DNA of 64,000 nt from Phoronis australis (taxonomy: Eukaryota > Phoronida > Phoronidae): assembly GCA_002633005.1 (NCBI GenBank), contig NMRA01000019.1, forward strand, positions 1,287,282 to 1,351,281. Reading direction: 5' to 3'. The translations under genes and the position numbers were made by a program. The stretch's first letter is position 1. Each line of letters starts with the position of its first letter. This document shows, piece by piece, positions 42,401 to 57,400 of the stretch. The notes below the pieces were generated by a model that was given only the letters and a program-made list of their open reading frames with translations, had not been told where the DNA came from and did no database searches.

Positions 42401-45400
42401 ACCATAAATGCCAGAATGAAGTTAATCAGTCGTGTAAGATATTAGCTTCAGGGGTTATCTTCCCAACTTGTTGCTGGGCTATAGAATCGAACAAGTTGGG
42501 AGCAACGGGAAAACGCAGTAATGATACAAATGATACAAAACACTGAGTCGTCCAATAACTCAAGGTTCACATAATAGTAATAATAACACCAAACACTGAG
42601 TCGCTCAATGACTCAAGGTTCTCACCATAGTAATAATACTAAACATTTAGTCGCTCAAAGACTCAAGGCTCTCATCATAGTAATGATTCCAAACAATGAG
42701 TCGTCCAGTGACTCAAGGTTCTCAATATAGTAATAATATCAAACACCGAGTCCCCCAATGACTCAGTTCTCATCATAGTAATGAATCCAAACACTGAGTC
42801 ATCCAGTGACTCAAGGTTCTCATCACAATAATGCTACTGAACTTCATCACCATAATGCCACTAAACAGTAACAGTGAGTATTAAAAGACTGAGTTACCTT
42901 GAATAAGACCTCCCAAGGTCGATACGAACTTTCATGTTCCATGACCGGCTCAATGAGAGGCTGCCAGACGTCCAACTTCTCGTTGTACACATTCATCTGC
43001 AGGTGGAGCTCCAGATGAACTTGCAGCTGAAACAAAAATAAATCAATTTTAAGGCATTGGCAAATGTGCACTAAAATGACAAATCAAGGTTATGTAAGAC
43101 CATAGACAATGGCAAAATTTGGCCAATTTCAGAAAATCATATCTCACAACTGGACATTCAGATTCAAATGAAACTTTCAGATAAGTATGGGTTATGCGCT
43201 GTTCTCCAAAAAAAATATCACAAGGAGCTATCAGAAAACAGGACATCTATGATTTTCAGGAAAAAATGAAGTTACATTATGACAAAAATGAAATTATGAT
43301 TTAGAAAACTGTGACAGCATTTTTGAGATTTTATATTGGACATTTTCGTCAAACATCAAACATCAAACGAAGTTTGGTTGTATCATTCATATTAGTTAAT
43401 TGGCAAAATTTTACTAAAATGTCATAGTCACGAGACCCGAGTGGTTTGAGAATGATTACGGGTTAGCATGAAAGATGGTCAACTTTGACACTAATGGTCA
43501 ACCAAACCTTACCTGCTTGGACCAGTCATGAATTTTGCCCTCCAGTGATGTCTGCAGTGACACCATGGGAACATTATTGTCAAGAGTCTCCAGTTCAAAT
43601 ATGACAATAATTTCAGGAATGTTGACACTCAAGGTCTCACATGCAGGCTCTGTCTTCTTCCATGATACTTTAGAAGGTACATCCTCTGCAACAGAGTAAA
43701 ATGAATATATGGAATGTAACAGGAACATTGAAATTAAAAGAATAAATTCAATAATCATTGATGTTAGCCCAATCCACTTTTCTAATTTTGAATGAACATC
43801 ATGCATTGATCAGAGAAATGCCATGACTTTGTTTTTAAAATAAAATATAAATGCGAGCATACAATTATCTATAGCAAATCAATGTGTGTCTCAAAAAACT
43901 CTTAAACCAGTCTAGAAAAGGAAAATTGAACAATGACATTGCATACAGCTTGTAATTTATACCAGAATCAACAGATAATCTTAGTAATACAGTTACATCT
44001 TTTGCATCCATTTCTAAAGAAATCAGTGCATTTTTACCCCCACAGCCCCACGACAGCAGCATATCACCAATCCCTCCTATGCTCAAGGCTGATCTACAGT
44101 TAGAATTCCCTAGACTTGAGTAAGTGTGACCTTATCAGGTGATAAACACACAGGTAAACAACTCACACTTAATTTACAAATTTAAAACTTTAGGCTGAAC
44201 AGTTTGAGAACATGACCTTCATTATCTATTTCAGCAAGCAAAATCAACAGCTGGGTATTAAACTTTTAAGAATCGGTTACCTAAATTGGAATCACAGCTT
44301 TAGAAAGCCTTTAACTTGCTGACTGCTGATTACATTTCCACTTCCTTAGTACACCATGAAAAACGTACAAACAAAACCATCAGCACATATACAAGAATGA
44401 AATGGTGCAATATATTTTAGTGATATTTGGTGTTCTAAACTGTTGAAAACAAAGCAAAGTATAAGATAGTAAACAAATCTGTTCCACAAAACAAACAGGC
44501 TTTACCTGCATCTTTTTTCCATTTTGCATCCCCTGACATCTCCTTTACATGCCAAAAGCTAGGGTCCGCTTCTTTCTTAGGCGAGTGACAACCATCAGTA
44601 GCAGCAGACGTCTGCAAAGACAAGAATAGCACATCACTACAACTATTGCTGTGTATTACCACGAGAGTAAATAGTGAAATGTTATTAATTTCATGGAATC
44701 CTATGGCCTTGTGTGTGTTCAAAAAGTTGCAAAACAATGAGAATTTACAAGCTTTATAAAAATTTTAATAGCAATGCTGACTAATGCTGGCACAAAGAGT
44801 CTCAACACATGCCCTTCCACTAAGTTATGACCAACTAAAAGGCAGCAATTTGAGACGATAAGCTCAATAATCGTAGTCTTCCACCTATTAACTATATACC
44901 AACTACTGCCTTACAAGAGACCCCATACTCCTAACCATTGCAATATACTGACCTCTTTTGTCTTTAGGATTGTGAAACAGCTGGCACAAAACCTCTTGGA
45001 ACCATTTGCCAGAACCACATCGATACAGTGCATGATACTTGCACGTCAGAGGCATTATTGAATCAAACCCACTACGCACACTAACTGTTGAACGTTATCA
45101 GTACACCTTGCAAACTCACACTGCTGTCTAGTTGAATCACATCCACAATATCCAGCACCATGTGAACTATGGCGGGAGAAATGTGAAATTTTAGTTTCTC
45201 TACTGCTGCGTCCATGACAACCTCGCCTCCAACTGATGCGATGCGCTGATTGAAGGCCACATTACATGGGAAAAGCACCTGCAAAGGAATTCAGTTATTC
45301 TGTTAGCATGCAACATTAATTTTATAACTAAGCAGCTCATGAATGAGGAGACAGTGTGGCTCAGTGGTTTGTTCTCCAGACTCCCGCTTGGGAGAGCCGG

Positions 45401-48400
45401 GTTCAAATCCTGGCTTAACTGACAGACAATCGTGCATTGCACAAAAGTGTCTCCTTCTACACTGAGCCCGGTCTTACTCGTGAGTGAATGAATATTTGCA
45501 AGGGAATGAATGAGAACCACTTCGGAAAAGTCGATTTCGAGTGTGAAGGATAAAGAGAAAGAAAAAATGGCTTACTGAATCTGTAACACAGGTGACAGAA
45601 TGTGCCANGAATACTGTCATGTCACTCTCTAACAGACTAACCTTACTATGGAATACTGTCATGTCACTCTCAAACACACTAACCTTCAGCACTAAGACTT
45701 TACTGTTGGGTACAGAAGGATCAGCGAACAAAACCACCTCTGGCTCTTTGAATTCCACATTAACAGTGAGCTTGGTCAGGGGTTCACTGTCAGGGGTGAC
45801 TGCAGCGGGAGGTAACTCTAAATACGGGAGATAACAGGTTTATTAGTAGATGTGAATTAATTGGATTAACAATATCGCTAATTCTTTTGAAAATGAAACC
45901 TCAGATCACATTACTACTGATGCAAACATCGTTCAGATAAAGAAACTTTTACAAAAGTATTGCTTTACAGCAAATCATTACAAATATCTTCAGTTTAGTT
46001 TCAACTCCATAGGGGATGCGTATTCCACATGCAAATACCAATCTGGGACCCATTCCAAAAAAACTGACTTAGCTAAGACAAATCTCAAAGTTAAGTCAGT
46101 TTTAAGATAAAACTATCACTTATAAGTTAATAATTCGCTCAGACTTAAAAAGTAAAATCTTTAGACAGATCTTAAGTTTAAGACCACAAAAGAACTTCAG
46201 TCGCTTTCTCAGAAGGGTCACCTGACCTGTTGTTCAGTGCTCCAAGCATTCTTTAATTTCAGCATCACACAATCTAATACACAGACCAGCTATCTACCGC
46301 ACATCAAAAAGTTGAAGTCATTGCTGATGCAGTAACTGCTCTAGACAAAATTTAACGCAAAATGTTCCTGATAGAATCTCAAGGGTTACAGGGACTATAA
46401 ACTTTTATCAGCGATTTCAATAGTTTATTACCCATTCGGGATGTAGGGGCAATAAACATGGTAATTACGCCTGGTCTGGTAATGGAACTTAAAGCCATCA
46501 GGTAATGTGTATAGGCGTGAAATCGCATGTTACGGGTTTGTGGTTTTCTCAGGAATTTCTACCGACCCGAAAATGAGGCAAGGTTTTTCGGGTCCATCTA
46601 TCACGACCAAAACGCGATATGGGAACTGAGATCAGCCACGAGATTAATTTGGAAGCAGCCTTTCCCGAGGACCCACAACAATGTGATTAATAATTTTTAA
46701 TGATATTCACTTGAGCTCTCCGGATCTTTGATGTTCCTTTGTAGCACAACAATGAAGCAGACGGCCAAGGGACATAAAAAAATAAAGATTAAAACCACAG
46801 CTATATTTCGAGACTTCTTGTCTCATTATCATGCTCAAACTAAATGACAAAGGATTAAGTTTTCTTCATGAAGTTTCAAACAATTTTTACGTCATCATCT
46901 CTTACTTACCAGGTGACCTTGTAATTTTTGAGATGTTTTTGCTGGTCGATACGGCATCCATGATGAACTTGTAGAGCCACAGGAAGTAAGGTACACAGAG
47001 GTTGAGACGAATCTTCTCTACACTGGCATTTACTGAAGCAATGCAACAAGACTTAAAACACGACAGATCTACCTTTAAGTTATGAAATCTGTTGATACAT
47101 GTTTGGATGGGGTGACAAACACAGAAACAATAACAACATAGAAAACCAATCATTGTAATGCATTTTTGTCTGTGTTATTTCATATGACAACCGGAATTTC
47201 TTAAGAGCCCTCACCAGGAAAGAGCCTCAGTGGAAACAAGGTTTGAAAATGACCGCACCTGGGCTCTTTGGGAAATGTTGTTTGGTGCTCAGATGAAAAT
47301 GTGGTAAAGATGACAATTCTTTGTTCCTTTATGGAATCATTGATAATGTGCAGTCTTCAAATTTATCATAGCAGTCAAGCTTCCAAGAGATTGCAATCTC
47401 ATTTTTACAAAGTACTTTTAAAAGGGCTGCAGCCGACAATACAAGCTGACAAGAGAGCACCACATCTATGTGTAAATTAAAATCAAAAGCTACAGCGATT
47501 TTAGATAAAACTGGACTGACTTGCTACTTTGGATAAAATTGGCCCAAGCTAGTCTACCAATCAGTACCAAAACTTACTCATAAACAAGCGAAAACATTAT
47601 TTTCAATATGAATTTTTGGCTGGTGTGATTAACAGAGTGGCCACCAATTTATCTGACCATGCAAAGCTCTAACACATATGACGTTACTATGCCCATAACT
47701 ATAGAAGGAATAAGCCTAATGGTTTGAAAGAAGAAGCCCTCCTGGGGTCAAGACCACCAAGCTTTATACAAAAGTCAAATCGAAAATTGACTAAACACAT
47801 TGCATGAAAGGTGAAAGTTTAGTTGAAGTGTGACGAACAACTGGCCAGTTTTCGAGACTAGTATCCAGATAGGAGCAGTGGTCTATCAGCTTAAAATGGA
47901 CTTAGCTTATGAAGAGCAACGTGTAATTGCAAACACAACTGACCAATAAATCAACTCACTTGTCTGATTTCCCTGTGAACTTTGACTGAAATGAAAGTCG
48001 ATGACTCGTGACACCTTGCCGTCTGTACGATCCTTTTGTAAGTCTACAGCAGTTTGAATTAATCTGGAAAATGAATCGAGTCTAAACAGCAGTTCTTTCT
48101 TACGTGTACCTAGATTGTGGTATAACATTTATACTTGCTACTATTCTTAGAAGAATCCAGGAACTGAGAAGGAAACGAGATGAAAAAAAATCATAGAGCT
48201 TAGCAGCTAGAAAGGTGGGTGCCAGAGCAGTATCTGGGTTGATGTGAAACTTATCATCAGCTTCATAGGAGCACATCTGCCACATCTCATTAAGAACCTG
48301 AAAGGAGTTTGGAGCACACAGCAGCAGACGTCAGATTCCAGACAGAGATGACAGTAATATGCACCCACACAAACTGCATGAAAATAATAATAAAATATAA

Positions 48401-51400
48401 TTGAGTTGGCAATGAAGACCTACCATATTCCTAGAGAACTTCAAGAACTCATCACAAGTTATTTCCATGGGACTCACATGAGGTCCTAAGTCAATGACTT
48501 CACTACTGATTGGCAGCCGGTAGAGAAGGGGATAATGACAGAGAGTACCATCTCCATCATCATTTTCATCATGGCTATGAATGTTATCATCAAGTGGACT
48601 GGTAAGGTGTAACATTGATTTTCGAAGAGTTCAAGGTACTTAAGTGCAGAACAATATTGACTCTACTTAACTTGAAAGATGAGATGAACAGAGAAAGCGA
48701 CTTATCGGTAGATTGTGGAAAGCCCCTGCAGCAGAAGAGGCAGAGAGTAGGTTGAGACACAAAGACATTGTGGGTACAGCCTGCCATAGAAGACAGGGAT
48801 TGGGAATGGTTCCAGGGATGAGGTGGAAGTCGTCAACAAGGAAAGACAGGCCCAAGATGGTACTAGACGAATTAAGATCCCAGGAGAATGAGAGATATGC
48901 TGTAGCAGTTGGAATGAGGAAACAGTGTATGGACACCATGGCAAGGAGTGTACTAATGAAGGATAAATGGTGAAGACCTTCTGTCTTTAGACCAGTTCAG
49001 ACTGGCGTTTTCTTCTTGGCTCCATATACGACACTCTTCGAACGGGGGGCATGACCAAGAATGATGGCTGCAGGCGCTGTGGCAAGCGCTGTACATTAGA
49101 ATACGTTTTATCCAGCTACAAGGAAGCTTTCGCTTCGGGAAAGTACACCTGGCGCCATGACAAGAGTGTGAAGTGTATTGCACATTTTAGATCTAGAGAG
49201 AAGGAAGAAGGCGTCTCACTCCGACAGGGGATTCATCCAGTTCTATGAAAGGCAAAAGATCAACCAGCAAATGTGACTCTGGTGTTCTGGGCATAGCGGC
49301 TGACTGGAAGATTGAGGTGGATGTAGTCACGAGGTGTTCATTCCCAAGTCATATAGTAGTCACCCAGTTGAGACCAGACATAAAGTTGCAGTCAGACGGC
49401 AAGAAGATAGTGATTTCGATTTAGTAAACTGTGCCCTGGGAGACTAGGGTGCATGAGGCTCACGAGAGGGAACTTCTCAAGTATGAAGAGCTGTCGCAGG
49501 AATGTGCAGCGTATGGTTGGAAGTGTTTCTGTCTTCCTGTTGAAGTTGGATGCCGAGTTTATTGCAAGCAGCATGTGGCGGATGACGAAGCTAGTGGGCA
49601 TTTCACCTAGAGTGGAGCTGACATGTTTAAGTCTACAGTAAGAGCAGTGGTTGAAGCTACCGTGAGGCTGTGGTTACCACGAGACAAGAAATTTGAGAAT
49701 GGTCTTGCAAAGTTATTTCCTTGAGCAAGACATGAAAACCAAATATTTGTCCTCAGAAAAACTGTCCCTACCCCCATCACCTGAAGACCTACCTTTTAAT
49801 AGCCAGTTTACTATTGCTCCTAACGTCGTCAAGGTGCACCGTTTCCAAGGTGACGTGAATGTTCATCTCACTCCCTGTAGTCATGCCTGCATCCAGACCT
49901 AAGGACTTGATGGTGAACATCGACACTGGCTGGTAGGACTCTTCATCAACTGACATCTAGAACGGAATGAGTGGACAGAATTTATCATTTTACTAAGTTA
50001 TACAAATCAAAGATTATTAAAAATTCACAGGAGAAAAGTTTTACATGAGTGTGAGTACACAGATCAATTTAGAATTACCAATATCCCACTTGAGAGTTTT
50101 GGAAAGTGCTCATTAGAGACAACAGGTAAATTATGATTATAAATACTGGTCTTTCACACTGGATAATTAATAGCAACACATCTACTGTGGAATCAACGTG
50201 ACATTTGTTTAATATAAGTTCACTTAACAGTGAATAAATTGATAAGATGTTTATTTTATTGCTGTACATTTCAGCATGACATTTTCAAAGGTACCTTCAC
50301 AGTTGATGCTCATAATCTTGAAAGTTTTAACACTTTAAAGAATACTGAAGCCCTTTTATAACACCATTTAATCAATGGTTGTGATCAAGTGTATATTTTG
50401 ACCGGGTGTACACCTTACCTGTCAACATGGAACTTTAATCTGTCACAGCATGAATCTTTACAAACGTCAAGGCTGTTACAGATTTGATAAGAAAATGTCA
50501 TTTTTAACAAATGTGTTAATCACTACAGGTAGATTTATATAACAAGAACAACGCACAGTGTTGAAATGCGCCCACAAATAATGGTCATTGAATGGTGCAA
50601 AAAAAGTCCAATCCATCTGAAAACAGGAACATGTCATCGCTTCTTTAATACAAAGGTATTTTCCAAATTTCATAAAAATCTACCAAGGAACTTCAGAGAA
50701 TCAAAGTAAAACAGAAAAATGAAATTGCCACTAAGGGCCACAGCATTCGTTGGATGCGCCTGAAATATGTCATTGTCTATTGTTAGTTCCACATAAATAC
50801 CATACAAAATTTCATAAAGATCCAGTAGTGGGTTAAGGAGATGCAGCTACGGGCGCAAAACAAAACAAAGCTACCACTAGGTGGTGCCACAGTAGTCGAA
50901 GTCGTCACTGTTAACCGTCCTCTTCAGACTGAGAACATATACGTCAATTTTCAACATCATTCGTCGAATGGTTTGGGCTGAACACCAAAAAACAGACTCG
51001 AAAACAGTAAAAATGGCCACTAGGTGGCGCAAAGTACCTTGATTCCATTCAAAAATGGCATGATAGCATCATCTTACCAATAAATGCATTTATACCAAAT
51101 TTTATGAGAATCTGTTGAGGACCTTTGAAGATACAGATGTAAAAAACTAAAATTGCCACAAGGGGATACACCCGTAGTCAGATCCGTCTGAAAGTTGTAG
51201 TCGTCCGTTGTCAACATCAAATAAAAACACTTGCTAAATTTAGTAAAGGTCCTGCAAACAGTTTAAGAGATACAGCCATGGGCACAAAAGAAAACAAAAA
51301 CTGCCACAAGGAGGCGCCACAGAATCCAAAATCGTAGGAAAATCATCATCAGCCGTCCTCTTCAAAGTAAAAACATACATGCCAATTTTCATTATCATCC

Positions 51401-54400
51401 TTAAAGCGGTTTGGTTGATTGGAGGGCGGACACCAAAAAACATACTCGAAAACAGTAAAAAGGGCCACTAGGTGGCACAAACTATGTCGAATCCCATCGA
51501 AAATGGGAGGATAGCGTCATATCAATAACAGTTGCCTATATGCCAAATTTTATGAAAATACTTTGAGGACCTTTGAAGATACAAAGGTAAACGTAAAAAA
51601 AATAAAATTGCAACTAGGGGGCACACAGGTGGTCGGACCCGTTAGAAAGTTTGCTCATTTTGTCCCATCCATGATAGGAATACATGTGCAAAATTTCATG
51701 AACATACGTCAAAGGATTTTGGAGATAGAGCAACAGACGCCGGACGGACGGACAGGCAGACAGAGATGACGGCATAATGCGTCCACATATAAATATGTGG
51801 GCGCATAAAAATAATTAAGAACAGTCCTAGTTACTGAAGAATGATAAGTACACATTTCAGACAGGCTCTCACCAGATCTTCACCAGACATCTTATTCACG
51901 TCCAACAGGGTGAGCTGTATACCATGTGCCACAAACTTGACCGACACTAACATTCCTCCCCTCTCCTCGCTCTCCTGTTCTGAGATCATTGGGCTCACTG
52001 CCTCGTGACTGGACTCCGAGTGGATTGTACGTGAACTACTCAGGGGCACTACGTTGACAGCAGTGACAGTGCCCTCTGGTGGTCTGAAGTTCTCTGCAAT
52101 GATGGCTAGTATCAGCTGGATGTCTTCCTTACTGATAGACACCTGTAGACAGAAAACTATACCATAATGACAACTTCCAGCTGGATGTCTTCCTTACTGA
52201 TAGACACCTGTAGACAGAAAATTATACCATAATGACAACTTCCTTGAAAAGAGCTTAATACGTACAAATACAATGATCATTGATATGAGCCTAAACAAAT
52301 GTTTAGAGAGAACAGGATAAAACATGCTTGCATAATGATATCCATGCATGTTCATTCTTGAATATGACACAGGTTTGGGTAAAGAGAAACGAATATATCA
52401 GGACTGCAGTCAATTTGTGTATTCCGCCTTTCCAAACAATAATAACCACACAACTGCTCATTACAGGTTAACAATGACATCCGTATATCAATAGCTAATG
52501 TGCCAAAAGTTGTCTGAATGGAACCTACATATAACACCACTAACAGGCAGCGGGCTGTGCCACCACAAATGTAAAACAAACTGAATGCTACAGCACAGAC
52601 TAATCATTTCTGTGGTACAAGACATAAACTCTTCACTGTTCTGTAGTAACCTCTCCGATCCCCACTGGTGTTACATCCCAGAAACAAATATACACTTCGA
52701 CAGTTTTCATTCTGCGAGACACCTCATACTGAACACAGCTCTTTATTGCTATCAGGGCTCTCTCATGAGTTCTACTCACAAACCAATATATACCTTGATA
52801 ATCTCCATCCTACCAGACACCTCATACTGAACACTGTCCTCTACTGTTCCTGTCAGTAATCTCTTCAAATTCACACCCAGTTTAATAGGCTCCACCACTG
52901 TCTGTTGTACAATGTAACTATCCTCCTTACTATTTGCACCAGACGTCTTTAAAGCTCTAGAAAGAATGAAGGCAATGGGTATGTTGATGATACATAAATA
53001 CTTCTAAATAACAAAAACATAAAGACTGCGGACTCTTTGAAGATACTTCGCGGCCAGAATTAATGTAAAACTAGACATTCTAAAGGATATGCCAACGAAG
53101 AAGAGGTCATTTTGTTATCATAAAAGAGTGGGAATAGGAATAGAAAATAGCAGCCAGGGGACTTTTTGTATTGGCACTCTCTAGAGTAAAGAGAGCAAGA
53201 AAGCGATTTCTGCTTGGTGACTCAGATTTGGTGGACAGAAATTCACTACAACATAGTGGTTCATTAATTTAAGAACAGAGGACACAGCCACTGACTATGC
53301 AGCCGCGGGGTCTTCTTCGCAGTGCAAAATGTATTGCACATGATGTCCTTCATCCATAGATACTGCAAGATGTTTGACTTTTCCATAAGCCATTAGTACA
53401 CACCACCACACATCAGTGAAAATTTGAAAGCATCATGATAGCAGGGAAGGTGACTGTTAAAATGGTGTTAATAATACTATGTTGCAGTACATGGGACCTG
53501 TAGGTGGCACTGAACGCCTGTCCACCATGCCGTCGCATAGTAAATTTCAATATGGCATGCCTATTTTGAAGTCTAACTATTCATCAGCGTGGCAGCAATT
53601 GTTTTTTTAATGCCAGGTAGCTTCTACGGTAGGCATTACTTATGATTTTATTAGCATCACATTTCAAACCCCTCTCAACAATACAAATGGATTATCTTTC
53701 TCAACCATGTTTGCAGTCATACAACAAAACAACACAAGTCATGCAATTATCAGGATTATACACACCTCAATATTTTTACGGACTCCATATTCAAATACAT
53801 CACATCTCTCAACTGTTTGACGCCATTCGTCTCTGATGGTACAAAATCATTCATCAGCGTTAAATAACCCAGCTGGGCAACCATAAGGTTACGTGATTTG
53901 TGGCTTTGTGGAATGAGGACAGTTGGTGCTCGTATGTTGATACTGAGCTTGCCTAGCGTCTTGTTCTGATCCATGTCACGTACGCCACGCACAACAGCAT
54001 CATTGGCCGCATGGTATGCCGTTTCCGTCATTGTGGGATGGACAAAGGGTTCCACAAACGCCTGTAGTGATTGCATAAGACTGCAGAACTATCAACTTAC
54101 ATTTAACTTCAAAGGACAATTGGCAAACAAACAAGCTAGTAGTTTTTCAACTAATTCTTATTTGAATTTTAAGATATTTTTACAAAATAAAAACAGTAAA
54201 ATATATAAATTTCAGCAAAGCTTACTAGTATGTAACTAGCTGATCTTATTAGAAAATTGTAAAACATATTTTTGGCGTAATGTCTTGATACATTACAAAC
54301 TTTTCAGTCTCTGAGAACACTAATCAGAAAATGGCGGTCAGACTTAAATGATAACTATCTAATAAAGAAATGGCGGTCAGACTTAAATGATAACTATCTA

Positions 54401-57400
54401 TAAAGAAATGCAAAAAAAAACAAAAATCTATCAAGGAATTCTGACGATACAGAGCTAAACATAAAAACTAAAATTCTCACAAAAGGGCACAGCAGTAACC
54501 GCATCAGGCTGACAACCTTCGTCAGCTTCACAGGATTACATCTGCCAAATTACACAAAGATCACCAATAGGGGGTGGCACAGTAGTTACGGCATCCGAAA
54601 ATCAATAACAACCATAATCTTCTCGTCAGGAATACATCTTCCAATTTTCATAATGATCCTTCAAGTTGAAAAGTGAATAGTGAATAGATACCAAAAACAG
54701 ACTTGAAAAAAATAATAAAACTGGCCACTAGGTAGCACAGAATATGTTTGATGCATCCAAAAATGGAAAGCTATTGTCGTCTCCTTTAATTTGTCAATTT
54801 CATAAAATTACATCCAGGAGCTCTGAAGATGCAAAAGGAAAAAAATACCCCCAGAGGGCACAGTGGTAGTCACATAGCTCTGAAATTTGTCTTCAGTTGT
54901 CATCAGCTCATTGAGATTCTGCAGGGGTTTAAGAGATACAGCAGTGGATGTCGGACGCTCTGACACCGTGACGGCTATGTGCACCAGTGGGTGCATATAA
55001 AGGTATCAAACCACTCAACTTTCATTCCTCCAATTCAATAAGAATGACAAGAGTAGCATGTGAATGATAACCCATACAGCTCTAACTACTGCCACAACCA
55101 AGAGTTAAGATGATGCATTTCATTAGGACCATTTTGTCCCATTTATCAATCATCTTGTATGGCTTCATAACATCAGTTTGTAGCAACCAAAATACCACGG
55201 CAAAGCTGACATAGCCAGCTCTATAACTAAGGACTGCCTGTGAACAGATAGTCACAGGTTAATGGCAAGAAAAAAAACATGGATAACTGTATCCAAGGGC
55301 ATAACAGTCAGAATTTCATGACAAGGTGGTTTTTAACATTTAATCATGGCCTACTATGAAATTTCTACACCCAACTCCCACATCCCAAACCACCATAAAT
55401 CTCCAGGTGAACTCACCGTGATATCATTGATAAATTTGTATACCAGCACAGCCTGAAACCGACCCACTCTGAGTCGAAGGCTGAAGTCAAGGGATGGAAG
55501 CCTGTTATTGGAAGCTGAGGGAATGGCAGGCTTGTTGTATGTCACAAACTTGGCATCAAACACGTTGTCATCTTTCAAGTCAAGAATCTGAGAAAATAAC
55601 ACAATAAATAAATATAGAAATACACCATGTTTTAATAAACATGAATTAACATTTAGACATGGCATAATGACATAACCTTTTAATTCCATTCAAAATACTG
55701 ACTGCCAGTTTATTTATGTACAGTTCCAGACTCTGGTAAAATGACATTGCTCTTTATGCCCTCCTAGAAACCAGTGATTTATTAAGGACACCACTCAGAA
55801 TAAACAACCTCAATAAATAAATAAATAACTGAATAAAAGTAAAATGTAATAAATAATAAACAGATGCTTTCACCTCACTATATACAGCATCTTCTGACAA
55901 GTCGTTCACGCTGATATCCTGCAGTACGGCTGTGATGATATTTCTCGTCTTCTTACTGATGAACCGGAAATCCAACCCTAGACAGTGACATCAGATACTC
56001 AGATAACCAATTATGTACTAGACGGCATGATGTCAATTCATAACACTTTGAAAGTTGCGCACGGACGTCTTACGCCATGTCAATAGCCCGTTTTGTCCCA
56101 AACTGGTGTCAAGGTGGAAGCAATCCGTTGAATAGTGCTCTTGTTAACCCCAACAATTAGGACATCGCCTTGCAATACCAAGCAGACACAATGGGGTTCC
56201 TGATTGAATTGAAGTCCGAGTACGTCATGTAAATGACAGCAGAAGCAGTACATGTTTGCCCGAATGTAGGATTACATAACCTTTCACTGGTAATGATAAT
56301 ATTAAATGAAAGATGTCTTTTGGAACCAAAAATCCATACCTTGAGGTTGTCGGTGTACAGGCGTTTCACCCAAACCTCACGGACTTGGTTCACCACGAGG
56401 TGTGCCCTCTTTTGTTTTGGAATAAAACAATAAAAACAACAAGGGGATTCCCTAATGTTAGGGGGAATCCCGTAGCAGGTCCGAGTACACTACAGAAAGA
56501 TCAAGTCCAGGATATAGCTCTGTTTAGACGAAACAGATGTACACATACAACCTCAAGGTAAGGCTTTTCAGTTCCAAAAGGGATCTTTATTTAATATTAT
56601 CATCATTAAAATGGAACCCAGAAATATACATAGTCTCATGTCAGTGATAATGTTACATAAGGGTTAACAGACAGCTTCCCTTACCTCTCACTTCTACTAC
56701 AGCTATGTCTTCCTCAGCATTGCATAGCTTCACATCAAGAGTTCCCAGCTGAGCCACTAGGTGGAGTTGTGATCCACTAGTCTGGAATTCTGTGAATAAG
56801 AACTTAGATCTATGGAATGCACATCACAAAATCAGAACATACAACACTAGGGAATCCCGAGATAGGACACAAATTACAACCATCAAAAGCAGATATAAGA
56901 AAGAAAAGGTAACAGTGATGTAAGCAAACATACTGAAAGCAGAGTTACCTTTAACAGGTGATACAGGTGTGGAGTCCGGTGTGTCAATACTTTCTCCAGG
57001 TGCAGGTGATGACTCTAACATGGGGACAGTCGACGACTTGCTCTGGTCTTCAATACTAGATGGAAATCACTTAAAATCTAGTCATCAGCAATAAACCAAT
57101 TCCTAAATATTATCTTCATTTTTAAGATTCTAGTGAAGAACAATTCAAGTTGGGCATTGCTCAACATTGAATGGTCAGGGAAGAAAAAAACTTTGTATAG
57201 GCTAAACACACATTTGATGACCATGTGATGAAAACACTGTCTTGTTGTTAACAGTTACACAATTGCAAGCATTATCTTGTTAATTCCATTCAAAGGCTTC
57301 AACAGCACTAATGTTTAATGACCTCCCCTGTTCCTACAGACAACTCATAATTAAAATTAAATACAACACAGGAAGATGGCCAAAACGAAAATGTATCTTG

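Noticed and set aside
44950-45040. Minus-strand [20 protein letters not shown] and LKTKE ending at a GTCAGT donor between E19 and E20
   Set aside because: No convincing acceptor; E19 and E20 already join in phase. Could be an alternative exon but nothing supports it.
45350-45425. Functional tRNA gene
   Set aside because: Boxes A and B are present but the anticodon and acceptor stems do not form; best read as a SINE head.
48104-48297. Minus-strand open frame [16 protein letters not shown]... as a VPS13 exon
   Set aside because: The sequence matches an X-type mobile element (compare 'cagcttcacaggattacatc' at 54.5 kb), and using it needs a 40-bp intron, unlike all others here.
48420-48620. Minus-strand open frame ([12 protein letters not shown]... 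to FLKFSRNM) with an AG acceptor and GTAGGT donor, phase-compatible with E15
   Set aside because: E15 joins E16 directly in phase and gives the VPS13C-like order LDDVR...[10 protein letters not shown]...RVIDF. Inserting this frame breaks the phase into E16 and the family order.
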